A DNA stretch of 64,000 bases from Occallatibacter savannae (lineage in GTDB: Bacteria; Acidobacteriota; Terriglobia; Terriglobales; Acidobacteriaceae), in the NCBI RefSeq assembly GCF_003131205.1, contig NZ_QFFY01000002.1, positions 829,016-893,015 on the forward strand. The letters run 5' to 3'. A program made the translations under genes and the position numbers. The notes under the pieces were generated by a model that saw only the letters and a list, made by a program, of their open reading frames with translations, searched no databases and was not told the DNA's origin. This document shows positions 40,233 through 48,943 of this stretch, piece after piece (position 1 is the stretch's first letter; each line of letters begins with the position of its first letter).

Positions 40233-42896
40233 TCACTCCACGCGCAACGCGGCCATGGGATTCACACGCGTCGCCCGAAGCGCCGGAACCCACACCGCCA
40301 TCAACGCTGCAATCGCCAGCACCACCGGCGTCGCAATGAACGACAGCGGGTCGAGCGGCTTCACGCCGAACAAGAAACCGGCGAGGAAGCGCGTCAGCCA
40401 GAATGCTCCCGCACCGCCGATCACGAGTCCAATCAGCGTGAGCGTCATGCCTTGCCGGATCACCATGTTGCGCAGGTTCGATGTCTGCGCTCCGAGAGCC
40501 ATGCGTACGCCGAGTTCCTGCGTCCGCTGTTGCACGGAGTAGGACATGACGCCGTAGACTCCGATGGCCGCCATCAGCAACCCGGCAAAGCCGAACACCG
40601 AGAGCAGCAGCATATTCAACCGCTGCTGCGCAATGTTTGTCGCTTCCAATTCCTCCATGGTGCGGATGTGAGCGATCGGCAGTCCTCCGCTTGCCTCACG
40701 CAGTGCCGTACTGATCGCGGTCGTCAGTGTGCGCGGATCCGGCTCACTGCGCACGAACCAATACAGAGGGGCCACGCGCGAATTCAGCGCCGTTTCAGCA
40801 TCCGGCATCTGCGCGAGCGGGATATACATCATCGGTGTTGGATCTTGGTTGGGGCCATTGTCATGCGTGTTGCCCACAATGCCAATGACCTGTCGCGGAC
40901 CTTCAGCGAAGGCCGGACCCGCACCTGCGCCGATCAGGATACGATCCTTCAGCGGATCGCCGCCCGGCCAGAAGTGTTTCGCGAACGCATCATTGATCAC
41001 TACGACGAGTGGAGCAGCGGCCGTGTCCTGCCGGGTAAATGTGCGGCCGCCCATCAACGGAATCTTCAGCGTGTTGAAGTAGCCATAGGAGATGGAGCAG
41101 AACCCCGCGCCGCCCGAAGAGGTCGATCCTCCTTTTGGCCGGCCCACCACATCGAAGCTCATCCCAAAGCCGCCGGCCATCGGCAGGCAATTGCTCACGC
41201 CCGCGTCAATCACGCCGGGCACAGCATGGAGCCGGTCCGCGCCCTGTTGAACGACCTGCGCAACCGGCGCGGTCGTCTGGAATCGTTCGCCACTGATCGA
41301 CATCGACATGCTCATCACGTTGTGCATGGCAAAGCCGGGGTCGACACCCTGCAGATTCATAAACGTGCGGATCAGTAGCGCGGCACCGGTTGCGAGCACA
41401 ACCGTGAGCGCCACCTCGGCAATCACCAGCGCCATGCGCAGCTTGCCGTTGCGCACGCCAAAGCTCGCGTGATTGCTGTTCTCGTTCAGCGCACCGGCCA
41501 GGTTCGCGCGCGATGCCGTGATGGCGGGAATCAGCCCGAAGATCAGCCCCGTCAGAATCGAAATCCCAAGCGTGAAGAGCAGGATGTTGAGGTCGGGCTT
41601 GATCGCCGCGCCGTCTTCCCCGATGCGTGGAATATCGCCGGGGTTGATGCGCAGCAGCATGCGGACACCCGCGAATCCGAGGCCGAGTCCGATCAGGCCA
41701 CCGGTAAGCGAAAGCGCCAGGCTCTCAACAAGAAGCTGACGGATGATCTGCCCGCGTCCTGCGCCCAGCGCGGCGCGTGTTGCAAACTCGCGCTTGCGCG
41801 CCGCGGCTCGCGCAAGCAGAAGGTTGGCGACATTCGCGCATGCGATCAACAGGACGAACGCCACCGCTCCCCACAGCACCAGCAGACGCGAGCGCGTATC
41901 GCCAATCATCTCAGCCTGCAGCGAACGAACACCGAACGAGCCGCCCGGCGGAAGCGTTTCATTGCCATACATTCTGCGAAACTGCTCTGCAACGAGTTGC
42001 ATCTGCGCATTCGCCTGCGGGATCGTCACGCCAGGCTTGAGCCGTCCCACAGCGGTGAAGAAGAACACCATGTCTTTCGAGTTCAGGTCGAACTGATACG
42101 GCACCCAGAGGTCTGCCGGCGTATCGGTGACAAAGTTAGGGCCGATGACGCCGATAACGGTATACGGCTGACCGTCGAGTTGAATTGCGGTTCCCACGAT
42201 GTTCGGGTTTGCGCCGTACCGGCTCTTCCACAAGGCGTTGCTCAGTACCACCACGTGTCCGCCGTTGGGGCTGTCTTCTTCCTGAGTGAAGGTTCGGCCG
42301 AGCGCGACAGGCGCTCCGAACATCGCAAAGTACTGCGAAGAAACGTGCAGCCCCTGCACCTGCTCTGGATGATCGCCGCCGGTGATGTTGAGCCCCGCGC
42401 CGCCGAAATCAAGCGCGGCCACCTGCTGGAAGATGCTGCTCTGCTGGCGCCACAGATTGAATCGCGGAATGCTCGCTCCCGGAAACGCGCCGCGCGGCCC
42501 CGTGTTAACCAGTGAAACCAGTTGCTGCGGATCGGGATACGTCAGCGGCTTCAGCAGCACCGCATCGATCACAGAGAACACCGCCGTGTTCACGCCGATG
42601 CCGACCGCAATTACGAGCACGGCGATGAAAGTGAACGCCGGAGTCTTCCGCAGAGACCGCAGCGCGAAAGAGAAGTCCTGCCGCAGCCCTTCGACGAACG
42701 GAAACGTGTGATAGCTCCATTCGCGCTCGCGCACCGTGCGCCGATTGCCGAACCGCAGATTCGCTTGACGCCGCGCCTCTTCCGGTGAGAGACCGCGCGC
42801 GAGGTTCGCGTCTTCTTCATGCCGGATGTGTGCTTCGATCTCCTCGGCGAAGTCGTCATCTCTCCGCTTGCGATCTGAAAAGCGCTTCATGTTCAT
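40233..42896 (-). CDS. ADOP-type duplicated FtsX/MacB permease
   Basis: 887 residues with the same plan as the copy at 34050: N-terminal cytoplasmic helices (DDDFAEEIEAHIRHEEDANL, EEARRQANLRFGN), first MacB/FtsX half (FTFIAVLVIAVGIGVNTAVF; LLVLWGAVAFVLLIACANVA) and second half (NMLLLSVFGFAGLLMAAIGV, YGVMSYSVQQRTQELGVRMA). AGAGGA seven bases before 42896 supports that start; a second ATG is two codons in. It is 56 bases downstream of a padR gene on the same strand and probably in one operon with it. Function inferred to be efflux or envelope transport; no ATPase partner is seen. Confidence 0.93.
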   Translation of the reverse strand: MNMKRFSDRKRRDDDFAEEIEAHIRHEEDANLARGLSPEEARRQANLRFGNRRTVREREWSYHTFPFVEGLRQDFSFALRSLRKTPAFTFIAVLVIAVGIGVNTAVFSVIDAVLLKPLTYPDPQQLVSLVNTGPRGAFPGASIPRFNLWRQQSSIFQQVAALDFGGAGLNITGGDHPEQVQGLHVSSQYFAMFGAPVALGRTFTQEEDSPNGGHVVVLSNALWKSRYGANPNIVGTAIQLDGQPYTVIGVIGPNFVTDTPADLWVPYQFDLNSKDMVFFFTAVGRLKPGVTIPQANAQMQLVAEQFRRMYGNETLPPGGSFGVRSLQAEMIGDTRSRLLVLWGAVAFVLLIACANVANLLLARAAARKREFATRAALGAGRGQIIRQLLVESLALSLTGGLIGLGLGFAGVRMLLRINPGDIPRIGEDGAAIKPDLNILLFTLGISILTGLIFGLIPAITASRANLAGALNENSNHASFGVRNGKLRMALVIAEVALTVVLATGAALLIRTFMNLQGVDPGFAMHNVMSMSMSISGERFQTTAPVAQVVQQGADRLHAVPGVIDAGVSNCLPMAGGFGMSFDVVGRPKGGSTSSGGAGFCSISYGYFNTLKIPLMGGRTFTRQDTAAAPLVVVINDAFAKHFWPGGDPLKDRILIGAGAGPAFAEGPRQVIGIVGNTHDNGPNQDPTPMMYIPLAQMPDAETALNSRVAPLYWFVRSEPDPRTLTTAISTALREASGGLPIAHIRTMEELEATNIAQQRLNMLLLSVFGFAGLLMAAIGVYGVMSYSVQQRTQELGVRMALGAQTSNLRNMVIRQGMTLTLIGLVIGGAGAFWLTRFLAGFLFGVKPLDPLSFIATPVVLAIAALMAVWVPALRATRVNPMAALRVE

Positions 42897-42952
42897 CGGC
42901 GTTTCCTCTCTGCTTGTTTTCAGCGGGCCGTTCTCTTCAGCGGTCGACTCAG

Positions 42953-43303
42953 CTACTCCGGCAATTCACCCAGGATGAGCCCGATCGCCCGCGTCATCTT
43001 CCGCCAGCGGTCGGTCGCGGCGTTCAGTTCCTTCCGGCCTCTATTCGTCAGGCGGTAGAACTTCGCCTTGCGGTTGTTCTCGCTCACGCCCCACTCCGAC
43101 GAAACCCAGCCGCGGTCCTCGAGGCGATGCAGCGCCGGATAGAGCGATCCCTGTTCAACATCGAGCGCATTTTCTGAGGTGCTTTCAATGGTCTGCGCGA
43201 TGGTGTGTCCGTGAGCCGGTCCCAAGATCAGCGTGCGCAGGATCAGCATGTCCAGCGTGCCCTGCAGCACGTCTCCAGCTTCCGGCGGTCGTTTCGAAAT
43301 CAT
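42953..43303 (-). CDS. PadR family transcriptional regulator
   Basis: 116 residues: VLQGTLDMLILRTLILGPAH, GHTIAQTIESTSENALDVEQ, GSLYPALHRLEDRGWVSSEW and NNRKAKFYRLTNRGRKEL. About half of its residues look the same as in the PadR at 33697, so the two padR-ADOP modules probably arose from one ancestor. GGAGAG lies five bases before the ATG, inside a duplicated upstream sequence (43311-43365). Likely repressor of the following permease. Confidence 0.94.
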   Translation of the reverse strand: MISKRPPEAGDVLQGTLDMLILRTLILGPAHGHTIAQTIESTSENALDVEQGSLYPALHRLEDRGWVSSEWGVSENNRKAKFYRLTNRGRKELNAATDRWRKMTRAIGLILGELPE

Positions 43304-43310
43304 GAGTGCT

Positions 43311-43365
43311 CTCCACTCGAATGACTATGGGAAAAGAGTCTACTCCACTCGAATGGCTATGGGAA
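43311..43365 (-). promoter_or_regulatory. Tandem 23-bp direct repeat before padR, candidate operator/promoter duplication
   Basis: The sequence beginning CTCCACTCGAATG at 43311-43333 is repeated at 43343-43365 with one mismatch (ACTATGG against GCTATGG), 32 bases apart, i.e. about three helical turns. Read on the minus strand each copy contains CATTCGAGTGGAG; the copy nearest the gene supplies its ribosome site. It could be a pair of PadR sites on one face of the DNA. Confidence 0.5.
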
Positions 43366-43376
43366 GAGGGAAAAGC

Positions 43377-43424
43377 AGGGAACAAGAGAACAAGGCGACG
43401 AGGGGACAAGAGAACAAGGGAGGG
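43377..43424 (+). repeat. Short tandem array H8 (AGGGACA type, irregular)
   Basis: Units AGGGAAC, AAGAGAAC, AAGGCGACG, AGGGGAC, AAGAGAAC, AAGGGAGG of seven to nine bases. A 21-base block spanning its middle recurs exactly in array H9 at about 63378. It lies 20 bases from the stop of the histidine kinase gene. Confidence 0.65.
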
Positions 43425-43444
43425 AAGTGCCCTTCTTCCTCGCT

Positions 43445-44518
43445 TCAGATTTGGGGCGGCTTCTGCGGCATGGGAAACGTGCACGTCACCGCCGTGCCCT
43501 GTCGCTTGCCGGATTTGATCTCCAGAGTCCCGCCGATGATTCTCGCCCGGTTCTCCATCGTGTAGCGCCCGAAGCCGTCCACAACGCCCTGGGGCTCGAA
43601 GCCCACACCGTCATCGCTGACGACGAGCATCCCGCAGCCATCGTTCGAACTGAGGCTGATGGAGATCGCAGAAGGCCTGGCATGCCGCAGCGCGTTGTTC
43701 AGCGCTTCCTGTGCGATGTAGTAGAGGTGGTACGCCACTTCCTGATCCTTGATCGACACCGGCGTCCGGCACTCAAACCGGCACTCCAGCTGCGCCATCA
43801 TCGAGATGTCCTCGGCTGCACGAGAAAGAGCAATCTGCAGGCCGTCATCCTCCGTAAGCACGGGAGCCATGCCGCGAGCCAACTCCCGGGTTCGCTGAAT
43901 TGCTTCGCTGATCAGCGAGACAATCTTGCGCGCCTCCGCGGTTTCGGGCCGGTGTTCTTTGTCCAATCTGCCCTCAAGGTACTTCGACATCAGGCCGATG
44001 CCGGTTAGGCGCTGCCCCAGGTCGTCGTGCAGATCCTGTCCGATGCGGCGTTGTTCCCGCGCGCTGATGTCGAGCATCGCCCGCTCCAGGCGCTGCCGCT
44101 CCTGAACCTCCTCGGCGAGTTTAGCGTTGGCCAGGCGCAACTGCGCCGGGCTGGGTATGGCCACGGCCTTGGGTATGAGCCAGATCAACAGAACCGCCGT
44201 TGCCGCCGAAGCCACAGCCGTAATCGCCTTGATAATGCCTGCCAGCCGGTACGCCGGGTGCCAGATGGTCCACACCTCCATCAGGTGCGTGGTGCCGCAA
44301 CCGAAAATGAATACCCCGAACATGAAAAAGATCCAGTGGAACGGAACGTCCGGCCGCTTCTTCACAAAGATCGCCAGCGCAAGCGGAATCATGTAGTAGG
44401 AGATCGTAATTGCCGAGTCGGCAATCGCATTCAGCCAGAGCACCTCGGGCGCCCACCTGTAGCAGAAGCCGTGAGGCATGAAGTCCTGTGAGAACAGATG
44501 CACGAAGAAATTCCACAT
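43445..44518 (-). CDS. Sensor histidine kinase with ethylene-receptor-like membrane domain
   Basis: 357 residues. The N-terminal 115 residues form three to four membrane helices resembling plant/cyanobacterial ethylene receptors: Asp34, Tyr41, Pro45, Ile71, Cys74 and His78 have the same spacing as Asp25, Tyr32, Pro36, Ile62, Cys65 and His69 of Arabidopsis ETR1, including the Cys/His pair that holds copper. After a coiled segment (about 125-150) comes a HisKA_3 dimerization domain with phospho-acceptor His164 (GQDLHDDLGQRLTG) and a HATPase domain (YYIAQEALNNALRHA, SDDGVGFEP). The last glycine box is unusual (GFGRYTMENRA where GLxxMxER is normal). NarL-type response regulators are the usual partners; none is adjacent. 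Start 44518 begins right at the conserved part (MWNFFVHLF), with GGAG ten bases upstream. It lies 168 bases downstream of the 7TM/SpoIIE gene, same strand. Confidence 0.92.
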   Translation of the reverse strand: MWNFFVHLFSQDFMPHGFCYRWAPEVLWLNAIADSAITISYYMIPLALAIFVKKRPDVPFHWIFFMFGVFIFGCGTTHLMEVWTIWHPAYRLAGIIKAITAVASAATAVLLIWLIPKAVAIPSPAQLRLANAKLAEEVQERQRLERAMLDISAREQRRIGQDLHDDLGQRLTGIGLMSKYLEGRLDKEHRPETAEARKIVSLISEAIQRTRELARGMAPVLTEDDGLQIALSRAAEDISMMAQLECRFECRTPVSIKDQEVAYHLYYIAQEALNNALRHARPSAISISLSSNDGCGMLVVSDDGVGFEPQGVVDGFGRYTMENRARIIGGTLEIKSGKRQGTAVTCTFPMPQKPPQI

Positions 44519-44686
44519 ACGTTGCGAGCTCCGTAGCGGCCCAGTTTCCCAACAGGTTCTATGAAGTTTTCCGGAAGGGGCGAACAAATAATGATCTCGG
44601 AGGCAAAAGGATTGCAAGTATCAAATCAGGTATCTCTGACGGGAGGGGCGCAATGCGGCGTTCAGAACGTGCTTGATCGCTAAGCA

Positions 44687-46657
44687 TCAGGCCGGAACAG
44701 CGACAGGCTGCAGATCGAGCGTCAGCACCGTGATGTCGTCTTCCTGCCCAAACCGCCGGGCCGCCTCGGCGATTCGTTCCGCTGCTTCGGTTGACAGCGC
44801 GCATGCGCGTTCAAATCCCATGAGTTCGCCGCTGGCATCGCGAGCCTCGACTACGCCGTCCGTCAACAGAGTGAGCCGCTGGTCGGCATGCAGGGTGACG
44901 GTCAGCTCGGGATACTTCGACTCCGCGGAGAGCCCAAGAGGCAGCCCGTTGTCTGTCGCGAGCTCGCGGCCGTCGAGATATGGAGCGAGATGGCCGGCGT
45001 TCGCCACCGTGAGGGTTCCGTCGGCATCCACGCGCAGTGCGAGGCAGGTAGTGAATCCCCCACCGCTGCGGCCGAGCACGCAGCCATTCATGGCGGCCAA
45101 TATCTCGCCCGGGCTCTGCGTGTACTGCACCAGAGTTCGCACCGTTCCCACCAGCAGCGAAACTGTCATCGCAGCCGGCAGTCCCTTTCCGCTCACATCG
45201 CCGATTACGGCCAGCACTCCGCCATTGTTTGCAGGCAGGATCTGGAAAAAGTCTCCACCGACCTCGCCTGCAGGGATGTAGCAGCTCTGGATTGCAAAGC
45301 CGGGAATCCGAGGTGCTTGTTCCGGAATGAGGATCTGCTGCACGATTCGTGCAGCCTGAAGTTCACCGGCAAGATGTTCTTCGTGCCGTCGCGTCCGCGT
45401 GAATCGGCCGACAAGGATCGCGAGCATCGCCGAAAGAAAGATGACATCGATGAACGGGCGCGCGCTGAGATTGAAGAATCGGGTCGCACTCATCGAGCCG
45501 TGTGTCAGGCCAAGAGCAAACATCTCGAAGGTCACGATTCCGGCGAGGTTTACGCCTTCCACCAGCAGCGTGGGACCGAGCAGAAGACGCGCGTCAGGAA
45601 CTCCCTCGAAAGCTTTGACAGTAACGAGGATGAGGACCCAAATGATTGGAGGCACCAGGGTAGAGAAGTTGCAGGCACTCACCTGTGTCTGCGTGAAGAT
45701 CCCCATCATGGCGAGCAGGAATGGCAGGGGCCTCGTCAAGGAGACGAAGGCGGAAACCCAGAACAACCAGTTCTTGCGGCCGTGCAGAAGGTGAATATAG
45801 AACGCGAGAAAGGCGAGCGTTCCGGCGCCCTCCGCTGCAGCCCGCGAGATCTCGCGGAAGTCGATATTGATCGTTCCAAAATTCCCGGCGCAGGCCAGGG
45901 CCTCGATATACGTCTTGAAGAGCAGCCAGACTCCGAACCACAAGTACTCGCGCTCGCGCCGATGCTGCCACGCAAATCCCAGCGCAAAGATGGCCCCGAG
46001 AAAACAAAGCAGCGCGGAAAACAGCGGCGGAGCCCAGCTCCAGGGATCGCCCGGGAAATCCGCAACGCGCATGCGGTCGATGGCTGCTGCGCCTCCGATG
46101 TAGCCCGCACTCTGCGGCCCTCCTCCGTAGTAATGCGCCCAGTACGGCCAGTGCCACACGCGGATCGCAATCAGTATCGTGCTTGCCTGAGATTGAGCGG
46201 TCGCGGGCAGCCGATAAACGGGAGGTCGCCCCGTCTGCAGGTTGCGCCGTGGCGGCATTCCGCCAAAGCCGCCCAGCAAGCGGCCATCGGCATAGACTTC
46301 ATAGCTGGTCAGGAATCTCGGGAAGTAAAGAGCCAGGGGAGCTGACCCGGCTGGGATCTTCACTCTGAAGCGATACCAGCCGAAGCCGCTCATCTTGGGA
46401 TAGCCCTGCGAACTCCAGCCACGATCTGACCGAAGCAGCGGCCATGAGGAGTCGTCGAATGCAGGGTCGGCCCAGTGCGGATCGTCGCCGGGATGAAAGC
46501 GCCACAGTCCGTCCAGCTCCGCGATCGGCAGGCGGTCCTTCGCGAGGTCAAAAGCCTGCGCACGGACAGCTTCTGCACCACTCACGCACAGCATGGCGAG
46601 CAAAAGCAGAAAGTGGATCAGGGCCTTGCGGGGAAGCATTGTGAGGAATGGTGTCAC
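44687..46657 (-). CDS. 7TM sensor fused to SpoIIE/PP2C phosphatase
   Basis: 656 residues; intact paralogue of the broken gene at 15878-17964. Signal peptide (LIHFLLLLAMLCVSGAEAV), periplasmic jelly-roll-like domain (LDGLWRFHPGDDPHWADPAF, GFGWYRFRVKIPAG, about 45-190), seven membrane helices (about 205-410), a short linker (HLAGELQAARIVQQILIPEQ) and a PP2C/SpoIIE domain (about 430-650) with GGDFFQILP, GDVSGKGLPAAM, AGHLAPYLDG, LLTDGVVEARDASGE and FGQEDDITVLTL. It should dephosphorylate a cytoplasmic serine/threonine-phosphorylated anti-anti-sigma protein in response to a periplasmic signal. No partner genes adjoin it, but the histidine kinase gene follows on the same strand. A start at 46639 is also possible. 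Confidence 0.92.
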   Translation of the reverse strand: MTPFLTMLPRKALIHFLLLLAMLCVSGAEAVRAQAFDLAKDRLPIAELDGLWRFHPGDDPHWADPAFDDSSWPLLRSDRGWSSQGYPKMSGFGWYRFRVKIPAGSAPLALYFPRFLTSYEVYADGRLLGGFGGMPPRRNLQTGRPPVYRLPATAQSQASTILIAIRVWHWPYWAHYYGGGPQSAGYIGGAAAIDRMRVADFPGDPWSWAPPLFSALLCFLGAIFALGFAWQHRREREYLWFGVWLLFKTYIEALACAGNFGTINIDFREISRAAAEGAGTLAFLAFYIHLLHGRKNWLFWVSAFVSLTRPLPFLLAMMGIFTQTQVSACNFSTLVPPIIWVLILVTVKAFEGVPDARLLLGPTLLVEGVNLAGIVTFEMFALGLTHGSMSATRFFNLSARPFIDVIFLSAMLAILVGRFTRTRRHEEHLAGELQAARIVQQILIPEQAPRIPGFAIQSCYIPAGEVGGDFFQILPANNGGVLAVIGDVSGKGLPAAMTVSLLVGTVRTLVQYTQSPGEILAAMNGCVLGRSGGGFTTCLALRVDADGTLTVANAGHLAPYLDGRELATDNGLPLGLSAESKYPELTVTLHADQRLTLLTDGVVEARDASGELMGFERACALSTEAAERIAEAARRFGQEDDITVLTLDLQPVAVPA

Positions 46658-46801
46658 AGTCGGCGCTGGAGAGACAACAGATCTGCTATCGCCTTGATGT
46701 GAGCAGACACGACGCTTCGAAAATCGATTGACATATTCAATCAGGGCGAGTGATATTCATCGCAATCCCTAGAAGTTTCTGAATAAACCAGAGAGGTCAC
46801 T

Positions 46802-47521
46802 ATGAGGATCTTTGCAGGCGCTGTCTTTGCGCTCAGCACCTTATCTCTGCTGGGGCAATCTGACCATCCTTCCGTGCCAAAACCGATTCTGACGGGATGG
46901 TATCGGACCGGTAACGACCCAAAACAGGTGTACCAGCTCTCGCGCGACACCTCCACCAAACACGGAGGTACGTCAAGCCTGAGCATCAAGTGCGAGACAT
47001 GCAGCGCCGAGAAGCCGCCCAGTGACGCGAGTGAGACCCAGATCTCCTTTGGCTCGATCATCCAGCAGATCAAGGCAGATCACTATCGTGGAAAGCGGAT
47101 TCGCTTTGCTGCGTATCTCAAGACGGACGATGTGGGAGGCGGAGGAGCAGGATTATAATTTCGCGTTGACGGTCCGGACTTTCATCCGGTGGCCTTCGAC
47201 AACATGTCTGAACCTGATCGAATGGTCCGCGGCACAACTGGCTGGAAACAGTACAGCCTAGTCCTTGATGTGCCGGTAGATGCGCAGACACTTTCCTACG
47301 GAGCATTGCTGCTCAGCCGCGGCCAGGTCTGGATTGACGATGCAACGTTCGAAGAAGTGGGCAAGGACGTACCCGAGTCCGCCGATCAATCAGCGATCAG
47401 GCAGGGTATCGATGCGGAGTTCGCGAAACTCCCGCCAGAGGTGAAAGCGAGCGTCATCGAGAACGGAAAAAGAGGGATGGCAATGAGTGCACTTGATCCG
47501 GCGAATCTGGAATTTGAATAG
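46802..47521 (+). pseudogene. Exported hypothetical gene interrupted by an in-frame TAA
   Basis: Two stretches of protein (46802-47158 and 47159-47521) lie in the same frame and are split only by TAA at 47156-47158. Read through, they give a signal peptide (IFAGAVFALSTLSLLGQ) and a continuous beta domain: YRGKRIRFAAYLKTDDVGGG, then FRVDGPDFHPVAFDNM, GTTGWKQYSLVLDVPVDA, GALLLSRGQVWIDDATFEEV. This matches a domain I have seen in acidobacterial and Bacteroidetes proteins where the residue at the stop is usually Trp or another aromatic, so one base change can explain the break. AGAGAGG before the ATG supports the start. Divergent from the SpoIIE gene. Confidence 0.7.
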
Positions 47522-47562
47522 GAGCATTGGCAACATCTATTGCGAGAGCCTCTCCGCTCCCT

Positions 47563-47952
47563 TCAGCCCGTCGCCTCAACCCCGACCGGCAGTGCAGGCA
47601 ATCCGCCCAGCTGCTTCCCTTCAGCAACGATCGCATCGAGATGCGCCACCGTTTCCTCCACTGAGACGGTGTACATTTCGCGGGCCGCGTCGTAGCCCTC
47701 TTCGATGAGCTGCTTGAGGTGGCGGCCGGCGATCTGGACGGCGATGCGGTCCGTGATGACCTTGCCGGAGCGCTTCTTCTGCTCCACCCAAGCGGTGCAG
47801 GGCAGAGCGATCCACATAGGCCGGCCGTTCACATCGAAGCGGATGTCGACGGCGTCGGCGTGGCGGGTGGCGATGGCCACAATGTTTGCTCTCCACTGGC
47901 AGTGGAGGTCCTCGCCGGTCCAGCGGTCGGTCACGTGGAAGTCTTCGTACAT
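47563..47952 (-). CDS. Conserved-looking hypothetical protein
   Basis: 129 residues beginning MYEDFHVTDRWTGEDLHCQW, soluble, without signal or membrane segment. Mixed alpha/beta with a C-terminal helical half (VQIAGRHLKQLIEEGYDAAR). The WTGEDLHCQWRANIVAIATR and RPMWIALPCTAWVEQKKRSG stretches look conserved but I do not recognise the family. Convergent with the pseudogene at 46802 and divergent from the gene at 48126. Confidence 0.7.
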   Translation of the reverse strand: MYEDFHVTDRWTGEDLHCQWRANIVAIATRHADAVDIRFDVNGRPMWIALPCTAWVEQKKRSGKVITDRIAVQIAGRHLKQLIEEGYDAAREMYTVSVEETVAHLDAIVAEGKQLGGLPALPVGVEATG

Positions 47953-48125
47953 GGATTTAGCCTATCGTCTCTGCGGTTTAAGGGGCAAGGATGAGGGTCA
48001 CACCGGGCCCGCATTCGGTGGACTGCATTCTTCGCCCACTGTTAGACTAGTAGGGTTGCATTGGCTGTGCCCCGCCCTGGTCGGACTCGCCTGCAAGTTG
48101 ATCGTAGAGAAGGACAAACAAACAA

Positions 48126-48833
48126 GTGGATACACAAACGCGTCATGCCTTGAAGGGCGATAAATTTGCCCAGGCCACCAAAACCAGCGTCACCTGGCTC
48201 AGCGGACATCGCAGCAACGTGGTGCGTTGGGCCATCGGCGCCGCCGTGGTCTTGGTTGTAGGAATTGGATTTTTGGTTTTCTGGAACGTGCAGCAGGGCG
48301 GGGCGGAGCAGGCCCTTGGTCAGGCACTCGACATCTACACGGCGCCCCTGGCCTTGCCGGGCGGTCCCGCCGAGCCGGGAACCTACGCCACGGTTGCCGA
48401 TCGCGCCAAGGCGGCGAATGCGCAGTTCAAGGCAGTTGCGGACAAGTATGGCTGGCTGACGGAAGGCTCCAAGGCCCGCTACTTCCAGGGCGTCACCGAG
48501 CAGGAACTGGGGCAGACCTCGGCGGCAGAGGGCGACCTGAAGAAGGTGGCCGACTCGTGGAACCGGAACCTCGCGAATCTTGCCAAGGTGGCGCTGGCCT
48601 CTATCTACCGTCAGACGGGCCGCGATCAGCAGGCCATCGACCTCTATAACGAAATTATCGCCAAGCCCTCGCAGACCGTGAGCGCTGGAGTGGCGCAGCT
48701 CGACCTTGCCGATCTCTATGACGCCACCGGCAAGCAGGGGCAGGCAAAAGCCTTGTGGGCCAAGATCAAGGATTCGGACAAGGAAGGCGCCGCCGGATCC
48801 ATCGCCGCGCAGAAGCTGGCGGGCAACAAGTAG
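48126..48833 (+). CDS. Membrane-anchored TPR protein (YfgM-like)
   Basis: 235 residues with a GTG start. One membrane helix (VVRWAIGAAVVLVVGIGFLVF, split here as WAIGAAVVLVVGIGFLVF, about 34-53) is followed by a periplasmic TPR domain (SKARYFQGVTEQELGQTSAA, NLAKVALASIYRQTGRDQQA, VAQLDLADLYDATGKQGQAK). This is the plan of YfgM/TPR_21 proteins, which in E. coli attach to the SecYEG translocon and assist periplasmic folding; the assignment to that role here is inference. AAGGA lies 12 bases before the start. A terminator follows at 48871. Confidence 0.82.
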   Translation: MDTQTRHALKGDKFAQATKTSVTWLSGHRSNVVRWAIGAAVVLVVGIGFLVFWNVQQGGAEQALGQALDIYTAPLALPGGPAEPGTYATVADRAKAANAQFKAVADKYGWLTEGSKARYFQGVTEQELGQTSAAEGDLKKVADSWNRNLANLAKVALASIYRQTGRDQQAIDLYNEIIAKPSQTVSAGVAQLDLADLYDATGKQGQAKALWAKIKDSDKEGAAGSIAAQKLAGNK

Positions 48834-48870
48834 TTAGCCCGGTTGCCGTCTACGGCGGTTTGGTTCAGAG

Positions 48871-48900
48871 CGGCGGTCTGGGAGTCCAGATCGCCGTTTT
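48871..48900 (+). terminator. Rho-independent terminator after the TPR gene
   Basis: CGGCGGTCTGG (48871-48881) pairs with CCAGATCGCCG (48886-48896) with one G-T pair, followed by TTTT. Confidence 0.82.
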
Positions 48901-48943
48901 GCTGATGTGAGCATTTTCTTGCCTGTCTGCGTCTGGTGTTTGT

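Noticed and set aside
41469-42515. A 348-codon frame antisense to the third ADOP gene
   Set aside because: No domain, no ribosome site, composition typical of a mirror frame.
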